A stretch of DNA of 64,000 bases from Holothuria scabra (lineage: Eukaryota > Echinodermata > Holothuroidea > Aspidochirotida > Holothuriidae): assembly GCA_037179385.1 (NCBI GenBank), contig CM074193.1:38156846-38220845 (forward strand), written 5' to 3'. The notes beneath the pieces are model-generated. The model worked only from the letters and a program-made list of their open reading frames with translations. It made no database searches and was not told where the DNA came from. A program made the position numbers and the translations under genes. Positions 21,351-32,533 of this stretch are shown piece by piece. Each line of letters starts with the position of its first letter. The stretch's first letter is position 1.

Positions 21351-21934
21351 CATGCAGCTTACTATTGATTAGTGAAATGTCAACCATTTGCTAAATAGGG
21401 GACATAATTCACTGTTTACAACTAGCTGCCCCATGCTTGCCAATTGTGAGTGGAAACCTTGGCAGACAACTAAAGTCCCTTTGCAGAAGGATGGGAGAGA
21501 AAAATCTGGCAAATATTATAATGTAATATTTTTGTTTAAAATTAATTTTGAAGGTCTAATCAAGTTTTGATATGTTAAAAATTTGCATTGAAATCCAATG
21601 TGTGTTTCTCAAGATGCGAGCAAGGTAAATTTCCAAAAAGAGTGAACTTGAAGCAAGCACATATGGCTTCATATTAACTACTTTTTACTTAAAAGTCTGC
21701 TGTATCCTCTACAATCCCATATTATCAGAATGCGAATGTATAAGTGGCATGTTAACTAAACAAACTTTGCATTCCCCACAACTTCAGGGTCAACACTACA
21801 GTCATAAAAGACAAAGGGAAACAAAGCTATCTCTGTTGCATTGAAGCTCATCTTGGAACACAAATCTAGTAACTTTATTTGCTTTTTTTTGTTTTGTTCA
21901 GCTTTAACCTTTAACACTTATGTTTATTTTACAG

Positions 21935-22094
21935 ATTAGAAGAACTTCCGTTCTTGGTGGTGCTACACTAAAGGAATGTGTTAAAAGGGTTTTAATGGAC
22001 TTGATCACTACCATGGTCGCAAGACAACTGAACTGGACTGGTGCATCTGGGAAGGTGGCCTTCTCTGGTCTAATCTTGAAAGATATTGTTGAAA
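21935..22094 (+). CDS. DUF4806-like gene, third exon: core of the domain
   Basis: TTTTACAG acceptor and GAAA/GTAAGC donor. It encodes GGATLKECVKRVLMDLITTM then RQLNWTGASGKVAFSGLILK. GG..L...V.R.L..L, then the W-G...GK.AF block, is the DUF4806 signature as I recall it. Function unknown; it commonly accompanies EnSpm transposases. Confidence 0.72.
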
Positions 22095-22659
22095 GTAAGC
22101 ATTTTTATTTCTATATGGTGGAAGGCATTTCTTGGAGACAAAGGTCGTTGACTTCAAAATATGCTGCAGAACATTTAATTTTTCAGGAAGATAGAAGATA
22201 CTATAGTTCAAATTACTGCAATTTTTTTCCATTTTTTTGTATGTTATTGGAAACTCACCAGAATATGCCTTTTTTTTTTAACTTCTGAACTTGTGTCTTA
22301 ATTACGCCTTTGGAGGTATGTTCGGGGTAGTGTAACTGGTCATATGGCTTCCACCAATTTCAACTATTTGATAAAATCTTGATAAGATGTGTTTCTTTAG
22401 CATCTAAAATGTATAACTACCCTATACAGTGCTTAAGAAGTAGGTATGTGGTACACAGTCCTGTTTCTGCAAATACAGAATTAAGTTTGGGGGTTGTGTC
22501 AGGGGTTTGCCAGTTTGTTCTCTTGTGAGTTATTGTTTGTTGGATACAGCTGTGCTTATGATTATTACGATCAGTTTTGTATCAAAATGGTCAAAGTGAT
22601 TTTCTCTGTGGTATTTTTTATGTGTGTTTATCTTATGTCCAAGATAATTTCCTTTTTAG

Positions 22660-22787
22660 GTTGGAAAATGAGTATCATTCCGTCCTCAGAAATCCAGGGT
22701 GCAGTTGTTAGATTTTTGAAAGGGGCCTGTGACCGAGATGGTGGACGAAAGTCAAGGCTGGCACCAGCAGCAGATGAGGATCATTAA
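22660..22787 (+). CDS. DUF4806-like gene, last exon
   Basis: CCTTTTTAG acceptor and in-phase stop TAA at 22785-22787. It encodes SWKMSIIPSSEIQGAVVRFL then GACDRDGGRKSR, closing the domain. Together the four exons give 668 nt with consistent phases, so this gene was spliced in life and is still intact except for its missing 5' end. Confidence 0.7.
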
Positions 22788-24429
22788 TTTTTAACTTTTT
22801 TATTTGTTTATTTCTATTTATATGCTTTATGATTGGTCAGTCCCAACTCATTGGGACCAAAGTTAGTTCAGAAAATAAGAGTTTGGGTAAACAAGATTTC
22901 AAATTTTTGTCTTAAGTGGGGTATATGTGTCCAAGTGTGTCAAAATAATTTTCTAAAATGGCTAAAAATCACCCTAATTATTTCATCATTATTTATTGTA
23001 ATGTATTGCATTAAATTCTTAAGAGTTTAGAAACAGTTTGGACATTGAAAGGAGATAAAACAGCCGTACTTATTCTAAGCATTGTGAAATTTGCATCAAA
23101 ATCTGTGTTGTTCTCAAAAATAAGTTGATAAAATTAAAGTTGTCACATTTTCAATAAGAAGTAGACTTAAAGGAAGCACAGTTTTCTCTCTTCTTACATG
23201 AGCTCACATCACAGAGCCAAAACTTAGAATAATGATTGACATATTACAAACATCTTTGGAGACAAGCATATGGGGTTACAGGGCTGTAATATTTTATGGT
23301 AATGAGCAAAGACTTCAACCCAAAACAAACAATTTTCTCCTTTTCTTCTCTTTTTTTTTTTTTAGTTTGACGTAAGAGTTAACACACATCCTGCTGTGCA
23401 ATATTCAGGCTGTTTAAGTCCCTGTATATAACCTTGAACTGTGAATTTCACTTGCCATTTGTTTCTTAAAAGTTCAGAGGGAAATAGGTGAATTTTTGCT
23501 TAAATTAGACTGAATTTTGCCTAAAAATTTGTTTTATATTTGTGTATGCCGGAAATTATTTATTATGTATTCATTCCTTTTTATTGTGTATTTTGTCTTT
23601 TTTTTTCTAAATATTGAGAGATTAATTTATTTACCATCTCATGGAAACATTTTGTTTTCCCAAATTCTTATTTAGAACTTTTCATTGTAGGTACAACTCC
23701 TTGGTGCTTTTTCCAAGCTATTCAAACCTTGATGCAATGTCAGTACTTTTTAAACAGCTGTTATATTCATGTTCTTTGTATTCTGTAATTTGGTATAATT
23801 CTGTGTTACTCTTCAGACCTCAACTTTATTGTGTATTTTGTTTTTTATTTTTCTAAATATTGAGAGATTAATTTATTTACCATCTCATGGAAACATATTG
23901 TTTTCCCAAAATTCTTATTTAGAACTTTTCATTGTAGGTACAACTCCTTGGTGGTTTTTTCCAAGCTATTCAAACCTTGATGCAATGCCAGTACTTTTTA
24001 AACAGCTCTGTTATATTCATGTTCTTTGTATTCTGAAATTTGGTATAATTTTGTGTTACTCTTCAGACCTCAACTTTTATTTTCATAACAATAAAGTTTG
24101 TGTCGGACCAATATTCAAGATCTCAGAGGTAATTTTTTTGCATGCTTTACCCTTCTTTATTATTATTACTCAACCAGTTGGTACTATGCGATTTTACAGT
24201 CCAGGGGAACTGGTAGCATTTGTATGAAAAATTTTGAAGATGATGAATGTCAAAACATGTGTACGAACCATCATGATGCCTGCAAAGTAGTGTAGTGTAA
24301 AGACCAGGGACCCTCTTGTGCTTCTGAGTACTTCTTTCAGCAAATTTTAATCAGTAACCCATATGCTCTTAAGATATACAGGTAAGGGAAATGTGAAAAC
24401 AATTCTGGTCTACTGGGCAGATAGGCTGT
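22788..24429. other. EnSpm 3' region with a 245-bp tandem duplication
   Basis: No gene. The segment beginning TATTGTGTATTTTGT occurs at 23582 and again at 23827 (period 245, to about 24085), including the phrase ttcccaaattcttatttagaac. The remainder is AT-rich and featureless. Confidence 0.8.
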
Positions 24430-24790
24430 ATTTCTCAAGCAGCTTCCACCAGTAAACACTAGCAGTCTACTGGTGGGTAGGTGGTATTTCTTAGCAGCTT
24501 CCACTGGAGAGCACTGACGGTACGCTGGCGGGTAGGTGGTGTTTCTTTAGCGGCTTTCACCGGAGAGCACTGGCAGTCCGCCAGCGGGTAGGCGGTGTTT
24601 CTACAGCGGCTCTCACCAGAGAGACCGGCGGTCCGGCGGCGGGTAGGTGGTGTTTCTTTAGCGGCTTCCACTGGAGAACACTGACGGTCCGCCAGCGGGT
24701 AGGCAGTGTTTCTACAGCTGCTCTCACTAGAGAGCACCGGCGGTCCGCCAGCGGGTGGGCGGTGTTTCTGTAGCGGCTTCCGCCGGCGAT
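24430..24790 (+). repeat. EnSpm right subterminal repeats, 55-56 bp, about six copies
   Basis: GGGTAG/GGGTGG words occur at 24475, 24530, 24586, 24641, 24697 and 24753, a period of 55-56 bp. The unit reads agcggcttccac-ggagagcact-gcggtccgccagcgggtaggcggtgtttct. Such subterminal arrays are the usual binding sites of a CACTA-type accessory protein. They also create spurious proline/arginine-rich minus-strand frames. Confidence 0.88.
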
Positions 24791-24872
24791 CCGCCGGATA
24801 AAAGCTGGCCATTTCGGGGGCGTTCCGCCGGCGTATGCCGCCGGTGGTCCGCTAAACGTGCTGATAGCGGTC

Positions 24873-24905
24873 CGCTGGTGGACCGCTAGCCTTATGCTAA
24901 CTGGG
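24873..24905 (-). repeat. Right terminal inverted repeat of EnSpm element
   Basis: Reverse complement begins CCCAGTTAGCATAAGGCTAG. It is followed by ATattgcttaatgatacag, the resumed satellite. Confidence 0.85.
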
Positions 24906-24931
24906 ATATTGCTTAATGATACAGACCTTAA

Positions 24932-25188
24932 AGGTAAAGAGCAGTCCCCCCAAACGTATTTTGAAGAAACAGCTAAATAATACAATTTTCATCTTCTTTC
25001 TCTTCAAAGTATCATTCTTTAAATTTTATGATTAAACTATTGCATATTCAAGGTAAACCAAGCAGAAATTTCCTATAACTTTCAAATTTGAGAGGGAAAA
25101 AAAATGTTATCACATGACTCCCAACAGCCAATCATGAAACTGAACAGTCTACAACACTACTTCCGTTTGGGTTGTCTGTTCTTGCCCT
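24932..25188 (+). mobile_element. piggyBac-like MITE in satellite, copy 2
   Basis: TTAA at 24928-24931 and 25189-25192, with the same AGGTAAAGAGCAG end. Identical position and length to the copy at 1267. Confidence 0.8.
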
Positions 25189-25763
25189 TTAAATTTTGCA
25201 ATAAGACTCCTTCACTTTTTGTGATGGTGCAACCGAGGGAAATTAAAAAAACGGACGTTCTAATGTCGAAGCTTTACTTTCGATAGGCTTGTTTAGTAAA
25301 TAAATATTGTAAAAGCCAACGCATTATGTCAGGTCTGGCTAAAGGCGAATTATTAAAGTTTATATTTCGTACGGAGTAGTAGTAATACGTTAACAAAGTA
25401 CTTCCCTTATTATCACGCATTTATACAGTTTCGTACGGAAATGTACAAGGTATATTCTTTTAAGACATATGTAGAAAAACTGAGTGATAATTTTCTTGAT
25501 TTTTAAGTAAAGTTGCTTACAAGAGAAAAGTCAAAAGAAATGATATTTTTTTGACAGGTACCTTTTTATTCGATTGGTTTCGTCAATAAATAGATCTCTG
25601 TGGAAGAAGGCATTTTATCTCTCCAGGTCCAGGGCGACAGCAATTTGAGTGTGTTTCGTACAGAACTAATATATGTATGTTTAAGAGCTATGAGTAGCTA
25701 GTATCAATGCATGCAGCTTCGCACGAAAATGTACTTAATATTGCTTAATGATACAGACCTTAA

Positions 25764-25770
25764 AGGTAAA
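25764..25770 (+). mobile_element. piggyBac-like MITE copy 3, left stub split by Academ-like 2
   Basis: Only AGGTAAA of the MITE precedes the larger insertion. The rest resumes at 39866 with the duplicated TAAA. Confidence 0.75.
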
Positions 25771-25787
25771 CAGTCGAACGTCTGACC
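25771..25787 (+). repeat. Left terminal inverted repeat of Academ-like 2
   Basis: CAGTCGAACGTCTGACC, an exact mirror of 39849-39865. Confidence 0.93.
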
Positions 25788-28219
25788 CCGTGACCCCGGC
25801 AAAACATTACGGATTGTGCATCCCATTAAATTTAAATTTCAGAGGGCCATGTGAAAACTATTAGTAGCCGACTTTCGTTGCACGATTTTCAAAAAGGAAT
25901 GATCAAAACTTACCATTAAGCCCCTAAAACGAAACATGAGACATCGTTCATGGAAAATCGTCATAAAGTAACTTCAAAATCAAAACTGTTCCAACGTAAG
26001 ACGTTCACAACTGTCGGAACGTAAGTACAAGCCGTACCCCTCGCTGTACGTAATTTAGGCCAAACAGCCTCAATTTGAAGTGTTCATGAGCGAAAATTGC
26101 ATCAAAGGTAGACCACTAATATTTGCACATGGCGCGGTGATCAAATCGTCGTTTCCTATTCAGAGACAGCCAGGTCACAAAACGATTTCTATCCAAACTG
26201 CACCCAGTCGAGCACTTCGAATCACGGCGGCCATTTTGTCGCTGAACTGAAAACCCCAGCCGTTTGTTTCAAGAATTCGACTTAACAGAATGGACTTGTC
26301 ACAAGTCGTTACTTGCATTTCAATATTTAGCGGAATAGGTTCTTACACTAAGATGCCAGGATTTCCCATTTTCGTGTAGGTATTTTACTCAAGGGTACAT
26401 GAAAAACATCGACTCACTGCATGAAATGGCAGGGCTTGGGCTCAGTGAAGTGAAAAATTGTCATCTTTTGCATAACTGTCAGATTGCTACAATGTTTGAA
26501 ACCAAAAGAATGAAAGGTGACTGCAGTTCTTTACTAGTGGTGAGACACAATGTAGGCCTACCTCACAGCACGGTCACAGACAATGTTACACATATTGCGC
26601 TGGGGATAAAGGGAGCATGGGACTGCATGGGGTTGCCCCCCCTCCCCCACACACACACACCCCACTTTGGCCAGGTCTGTAGCCAGAACAAGGCAAGTTA
26701 CTGAAGAGGGCCCAAAATATTCAAGGGGTGTGAGCTTAAATGTATTGACTGAAGTCATGGCAGCTTGAAAACCTAGGGGATAAGAAAATTTTTCCAAGGC
26801 TCCCATCCATCCCCGTACCCCATGACAACAGCATGTTCTGAGTTGCCTACACAAGCCAATTGCATAAAGCGGCTAGCAGTATAGCTATCTGTGAGGCAGG
26901 CAGTGGGGTCCCGAGAAAGGGAATTCCGTCAGTGGGGCAAGAATGGCCTGTAGGGGTGCTTCAAAGTTTGCAGGGCGAGAATATTTGGCCAGAGGGGATG
27001 AAAAAGAGGCTGTAGGGGCGCTTTTGTGTAGGTAGATAAATATGCCTCAATACGTTTAAAAGAGTAAAAAGCGCGCTGACAGGCAATCTGAGTCCGTCAA
27101 CTTGAGGGGGGACGACCATTCTCTCTGATTATATCATACATAGCTCTGCCACTGGAGCGAGGCCAGGCACCCGAGGAAAATTCTAGGAAGATGTCTGATA
27201 ATGCCAAGTGTGAGTTAACCTTGTCAGTAAGCTTATTCCAGTCAATTCTAGGGCCAGAGGGGAATAATAATGAAACCTGGTTTGCAGTCAGTATAGGTTT
27301 AAGGACTCTGCAGTTCCCCTTGGCACTAAGGATTAGTTTGTTGCTGGTGATGATGGGTTAGAAAACTATGTTTATGGAAGTCGTCATTCTGTCCACATCC
27401 ATGACGTAACTGATATGAGGTTCTGTACATATCAGGTCATTATGGCTTACCATAATGGCTGTAAAATTATTTTTTCAATGAGCAAGAGTGGAAAAATTTG
27501 CCAAACTATTACGAAACTCTTTTCAATATCTTCCCACTGCAACGTCCTGTATTTGGGCTGTCAAAATTCATCAGGAATAACATGTGGAGTGGGTTGAATC
27601 AAGTCATTTTGCCAAGTACGAAGTACATGGTTGAACTGTTACTGACAATAAAGATATAATTAGTGCACACTTGCAATTTGATAACACTTCACACTACCCT
27701 GTTGAAATCATGCAATATTGTAGCCTGGCAAATTTCTACCACTGCTCTGTGTGCCAGTGTACGCCCTATGAATTTTTTAAGTTTTGCATCAAACTTTTGG
27801 AATTATGGTGATGCTTACAGTTGTTTCCCATTTTCAAATATAGAGCAACCGGGCTGAATTTGAAACTGCAACAAGCACAATTAAAATGTTTCTCTCAGTG
27901 AGAATCTGCCTCTTGCAATTTTCTACAACATAGTGACAAGGACACTATAATAAAAGTACAGACACACAACTTTAAATTTTAATATATATATATTATTTAA
28001 GAGCAGAGTAAACTTTTCTTGGAAAAGAAATGATACATGAAAGATAAAGTAAGGATGAAAGTAAATGAAAGAATATATTATAAATTGATGGTGAAAGCAA
28101 AAGTGTTTGTTTTTCTTTTAAACAAAACTTGTTAAATATACTGAAAAATAACTACCTGTATGGATAATCAACACTGTACAGTATTTTGTGTGAACATTTC
28201 CTTCAATGGGAAGACGTAC
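25788..28219. other. Left part of Academ-like 2, no gene seen
   Basis: It holds a C-rich/CA-rich patch at 26637-26665 and a decayed dispersed repeat containing 'ggtctgtagccag' near 26672 (also at 6681). A run of G-rich words lies at 26900-27110. Small frames lack any recognisable motif. Confidence 0.5.
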
Positions 28220-29600
28220 ATGAAAAGACGTTATGGGAAGTTTTGTGTTTGGAATGAGAAAAAAAGATGTCAAACAGTGAGGTATTTGCTTAAACTTGTA
28301 ACAACCGACTGAAAAGGTCTCAAACAACACAAAGTAAGAGCAAACTGAGGACACCGAACATGTAGTCTCAGTTAAACTCTGGTTACAATGGCACTCTTCA
28401 TGTATGCACACATTAAACAACTTGACATCAATGCTCAAAATAACACAGACCTTGCATAACAGCAGAAATAAGAGATCCTTAGTCAAGGTGATAATGATTG
28501 TTACATGGAATGTACTCCAAAAGAGGAGCATATAAAATTTGCAACCAACATGGAAACATGGAAAGGAAATTGTGTGTCACAGCTTCACAGTTAAAAAATG
28601 TTATCAAAAGAATAACGAATACAAGCAAAATACAACAAAAGAAGTAAAAAAATTAGCATCCCTCGGACTCTGTCATGTATAAGATTTGAAATTAAATAAT
28701 ACTGTGGCAAGAAATATGGTATAATTCAGCTGCACCTTTGGTGGGCAGCTTTTTTCATTGAAATAACAGTCACAGTAAAAAACAGATTTCAATGGTGCAC
28801 TTCTTAAATGCTTACACTGTACAACTTGGCATAAATGGAATGAGAAAAAAAGATGTCAAACAGTGAGGTATTTGCTTAAACTTGTAACAATCAACTGAAA
28901 AGGTCTCAAACAACACAAAGTTAGAGAAAACTGAGGGCACCAAAAATGTAGTCTCAGTTAAAATCTGGTGTCAATGGTACTCTTCATGTATGCACACATT
29001 AAACAACTTGGCATCAATGCTCAAAATAACCAGGCCTTGCATAACATAGCAGAATTAAGAGATCCTTAGTCAAGGTGAAAATTATTGTTACATGGAATGT
29101 ACCCCAAAAGAGGAGCAAATAAAATTTGCAACCAACATGGTGACATGGAAAGGAAATGGTGTGTCACAGCTTTAGGGTTAAAAAATGTTATCAAAAGAAT
29201 AACGAATACAAGCAAAATACAACAAAAGAAATAAAAAAATTAGTATCCCTCGGACTCTGTCATGTAAAAGATTTAAAATTAAATAATACCGTGGCAAGAA
29301 ATATGGTATACTACAGCTGCACCTTTGGTGGGGAGCTTTTTTCATTGAAATAACAGTAACAGTAGAAAACAGGTTTCAATGGTGCTCTTCTTAAATGGTT
29401 ACACTGTACAACTTGGCATAAATGCTTGAATCTAGAATTTACATAAAATAACAAATACAAGACATCCTTTGTCAAGGTGGAAATAGTCTTTACATAGGAT
29501 GGCCCCCAGGTGAGGAGCATATAAATTTTGTAACCAACCATGGTAACATGAAAAGGAAATGGTCTATTATAACTTCACAGTTAAAAAAAGTTAAAAAAAA
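28220..29600 (+). repeat. ~588-bp tandem duplication inside Academ-like 2
   Basis: agatgtcaaacagtgagg occurs at 28265 and 28851. aataacgaatacaagcaaaatac occurs at 28611 and 29199 (spacing 586-588). A third, partial copy follows (29550 onward, ttcacagttaaaaaaagtt). The copies are about 90 percent alike by eye. No gene. Confidence 0.85.
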
Positions 29601-31630
29601 ATGTAAATGGACGGACTAAATAATGCATGAAAATAACAAAAATAAACATCTCTGGGCATATTTATATATAAGATATTTAAATTATGAAAAAACATATGTG
29701 GCAGGAATTATGGTATACATAAGCTACCCATGTACCTCTTTTGGTAACTCAAGTTACACCTTTGTTTGGCAGTTTGTACTCAAGAACTGACAGCTCACCA
29801 TAATACAGAATCACCTAGCATTGGGCAGCACTTCTGTCGGTTACTGCTAATACCACAGCATGTGGACTTTTTTTTATTTGAATAACGTGTTTATATTTAC
29901 TAAGTCACAGCCCACCATATGAAATGGGAATCAAAAATGAATGAATTTCAAACCAATGCTAGACCAGAGAATGCCGTGAGTGTTAACTTACACAAATACC
30001 TGATATGAGAAAGAACTCAAAGGAAAGAGCAGACAGTACAAACACACAAGTTGCACAAAGAAATAAAAAGGAAAATGATATACTTTTCTGTTTTTTGCAA
30101 TTAAAACTATTCTGATTGATTTTAGTGTAGTCATGCACATCTCAATGAAATATTTGTCCCACTTGCATTGATTGAAAAATGGAACTACTGTGAAACTTCA
30201 TGCAATAATGCTAGGGACATTTGAATGCAATCACATGCACAGGTACCATTTTCATGCACAGTTTTCAAGTTTCAACTGAACTGAACACGTTTAAAGCAGG
30301 ATATTAACTACCTGCGGGAGGCAAGTCGTGGGGATTAGCAGCCCATGCTGACCATAAGTTGTTTGTAATTCTGTAAAACTGAAACTTGGCAATCATGGGT
30401 AGGTCTCTTCTAACACTTTTGCAATGTGAATTTGGGATTCTGAATGCCAAATCAGTAAAAGAGTACAAGACAAAATTTTCCCCAATGTCACTGACCTAAA
30501 ATCTTCAAACAGGACCTGAATGTAGTTTCCCTAAACTACTAATGTCAAACCACATTTGGCAGTTACAAGAATACAATTTGGTCTGAAACCCCTTTTTAAA
30601 ATTACCCGAATATTACTCCTTGCAAACTTTTTGCCTCAAACTTTCGAAAGCAAACTATGAGTGACCATGTAATGATAATTTGAGCATGTTCCAAATGCAG
30701 CAATTTCAAATCTGTTCTAAAATATTAATTTTGTTGCAGCAAGATGTCTGCTCATGCCATGCTTTGAAAAAGGAATACTGAAGCATCAACAAGAATAATA
30801 TCAGTTGCTGTTGTATTGCTGAGAATTTTGTTTTGAATTTGACAATGGTGGTGCCCATATTGAGGAATGACAAAGTTTGTATCTAAGTTTCAAAACATAG
30901 TGGACAGACAATATTTACATAGAGACTTCCTGTGGCTTGTTGCAAGGGTCCCATGGGAAAGAAATAAAAAAACTCCAGTTCATTACCTCCAAACCAAGTA
31001 GCAATACTTTCCACCTAACTCAAGACATCTAACATGAAATCCCCAAAACTTACCTGGTTTTGGAATCTATGAGCCCTACTCACCTCACCTTTTACTACTA
31101 TTGAACTGAAATAGATAACTACCTATTTGAACTGAAATAGACAACTACCTATTTTTGTCAAAAAATACATCCAGTTTCAATCAAGGTCACAGAATATTAT
31201 GTAAAAAGGGCACATTGCCTCAGATTTTGTTTGAATTTCTTTATAATTGAATGTCCTGTTTGTCCTTGGAATTTGATTCTTTTGGAATGTTTAAGTATCT
31301 TTCTATGTATGTGTAGATATAGCACAAATCTACACCATATTTACAGCATAGCAAACAAGGCTGCTATGTATCCCCTACAGTGATTCTAATATCATAAAGA
31401 AATTCAATGCTTAATCAAATTAGTGTGCTGCTAAGACATCATTGATTTCCCATAATGCACTGCATCTTCAGAAAAAATTGCAATTCTTTGAAAATTAGTA
31501 TCTTCCAAATGATACAAGCTAATGAGATGCAGTTTACATCTCTTAGAAGAGAAAAATCTTCTGCATTTCTTAAGCCATTAGTTTTTTGTAACTGGCAAAT
31601 CCCCTAAGTATCATGTTTTCTAACAACAAC
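29601..31630. other. Academ-like 2, downstream of gene, no gene seen
   Basis: AT-rich unique-looking DNA. A 29-bp phrase gaactgaaatagata/caactacctatt is repeated twice near 31110-31155. Nothing else recognised. Confidence 0.5.
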
Positions 31631-31934
31631 CAGTGGCATAACCAGAGGGGTGGCAAGGGGGTCTGGAGCTGCCCCATCGCTTGTCCCCTTAAAAAATTGT
31701 GGGAAAAGTTTGAAAAAGACAAAAATAAAGAATCATTAACATGAACTCACATGGCAGATAGCCTGATAAGTGCCATTTCCAGCAATCTGAGAGGCATTTT
31801 TATCCAAAAGTTTTCTCAGTGTGCTACATGCCAACCAACAATGGTGCTCCACTTGTCATTATTGCTTGTCCCCTCTACTTTAACCTCTACCCCCTTCAGC
31901 CCCTCTAAATAAAAAAAGTCTGGTTACACCATTG
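31631..31934. mobile_element. Degenerate MITE with CAGTGGYRTAACCAGA ends
   Basis: Left CAGTGGCATAACCAGA and right TCTGGTTACACCATTG form an inverted repeat 304 bp apart, with G-rich and C-rich subterminal runs. It is similar to other fragments in the window with CAGTGGCGTAGC at the edge (61873, 62177). No clear target duplication. Confidence 0.6.
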
Positions 31935-32412
31935 AAAAAGACAAGACATGGCAAGGACCGATTTACAAGATAATACCTGGTGGCTAGGGACAGAAAGGGA
32001 ACTAACTTTTTTCTGTTTTAAAAATTAACTTGAAACAAAAAACACACCCTTAATATTTTTCATGGAGCTAGAAAGGAAACATATGGCGTCACTTCCCCCT
32101 TTTACTTCCTACCCTGGTAATAGCTATAGTCAAAGCCCGACTGCAGTTTATACTCACACTTCTCACGATATGCCATGTAATTATAGATGTAGTTACTGAC
32201 ATATCATGATGGCAACATTGTCCAGGTAGTGCAGTCACAATACAGAACATTCCATACATGAGTGCACAGTTGAGCAATGGCAACCTGCAGAATGGAACAT
32301 TTGTCCAGTAGCTGTGTAAAGAAAGAAAACAAGAAAGAAATTTGAGCTTAAAGGTAGTACACAAGATAATAAAATTCGTGGAACATTGGGCACATGTCCC
32401 ATACTGAAACTA

Positions 32413-32418
32413 TTTATT
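32413..32418 (-). promoter_or_regulatory. Candidate poly(A) signal of Academ-like gene 2
   Basis: AATAAA on the minus strand, 116 nt past the stop codon at 32534, in a suitable place for 3' end formation. Confidence 0.5.
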
Positions 32419-32533
32419 GTTTCAAAAATTGTTATATGTAACCTTCAGACAACATCCTGAAGCAATTGTTTGGTAAAGGATATTTTGACATTTTGTTAGT
32501 GAAAAAAATGCCAAAAGTTATAGTTCTATAATA

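Larger units (their letters stand above)
13902..24905 (+). mobile_element. EnSpm/CACTA-type transposon, 11.0 kb
   Basis: The satellite sequence cttaat/attgctt is split here. It reads ...cttaAT, then CCCAGT...ACTGGG, then ATattgctt, consistent with a 2-bp AT duplication (or none, since the site is ambiguous). The ends match at 26 of 33 positions as inverted repeats. GC-rich GGCGGTCCGCCAGCG motifs are piled up inside both ends, with six 55-56-bp copies on the right. Coding content is a transposase (18027-20132) and four downstream exons of a DUF4806-like protein. Termini CCCAGT rather than CACTA/CACTG are unusual for the superfamily; the transposase supports the call. Confidence 0.82.
24906..25770 (+). 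repeat. Satellite unit with MITE, between EnSpm and Academ-like 2
   Basis: Anchor word at 25211. After subtracting the EnSpm element, the spacing to 13359 is 846 bp, which is one unit plus the 257-bp MITE at 24932-25188. Confidence 0.9.

Noticed and set aside
13898..24910. A 3-bp target duplication for the EnSpm element
   Set aside because: Flanks are ...cttaAT and ATattg; only AT can be duplicated, and a no-duplication reading with ends TCCCAGT...ACTGGGA fits equally well.
24459..24985. Two overlapping minus-strand frames rich in Pro/Arg/Ala repeats
   Set aside because: They are translations of the 55-56-bp GC-rich subterminal repeats of the EnSpm element; the repeat period explains them fully.
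28118..28531. 137-codon minus-strand frame with hydrophobic segments
   Set aside because: It lies within the 588-bp tandem duplication; the second copy does not keep it open, and there is no family motif.
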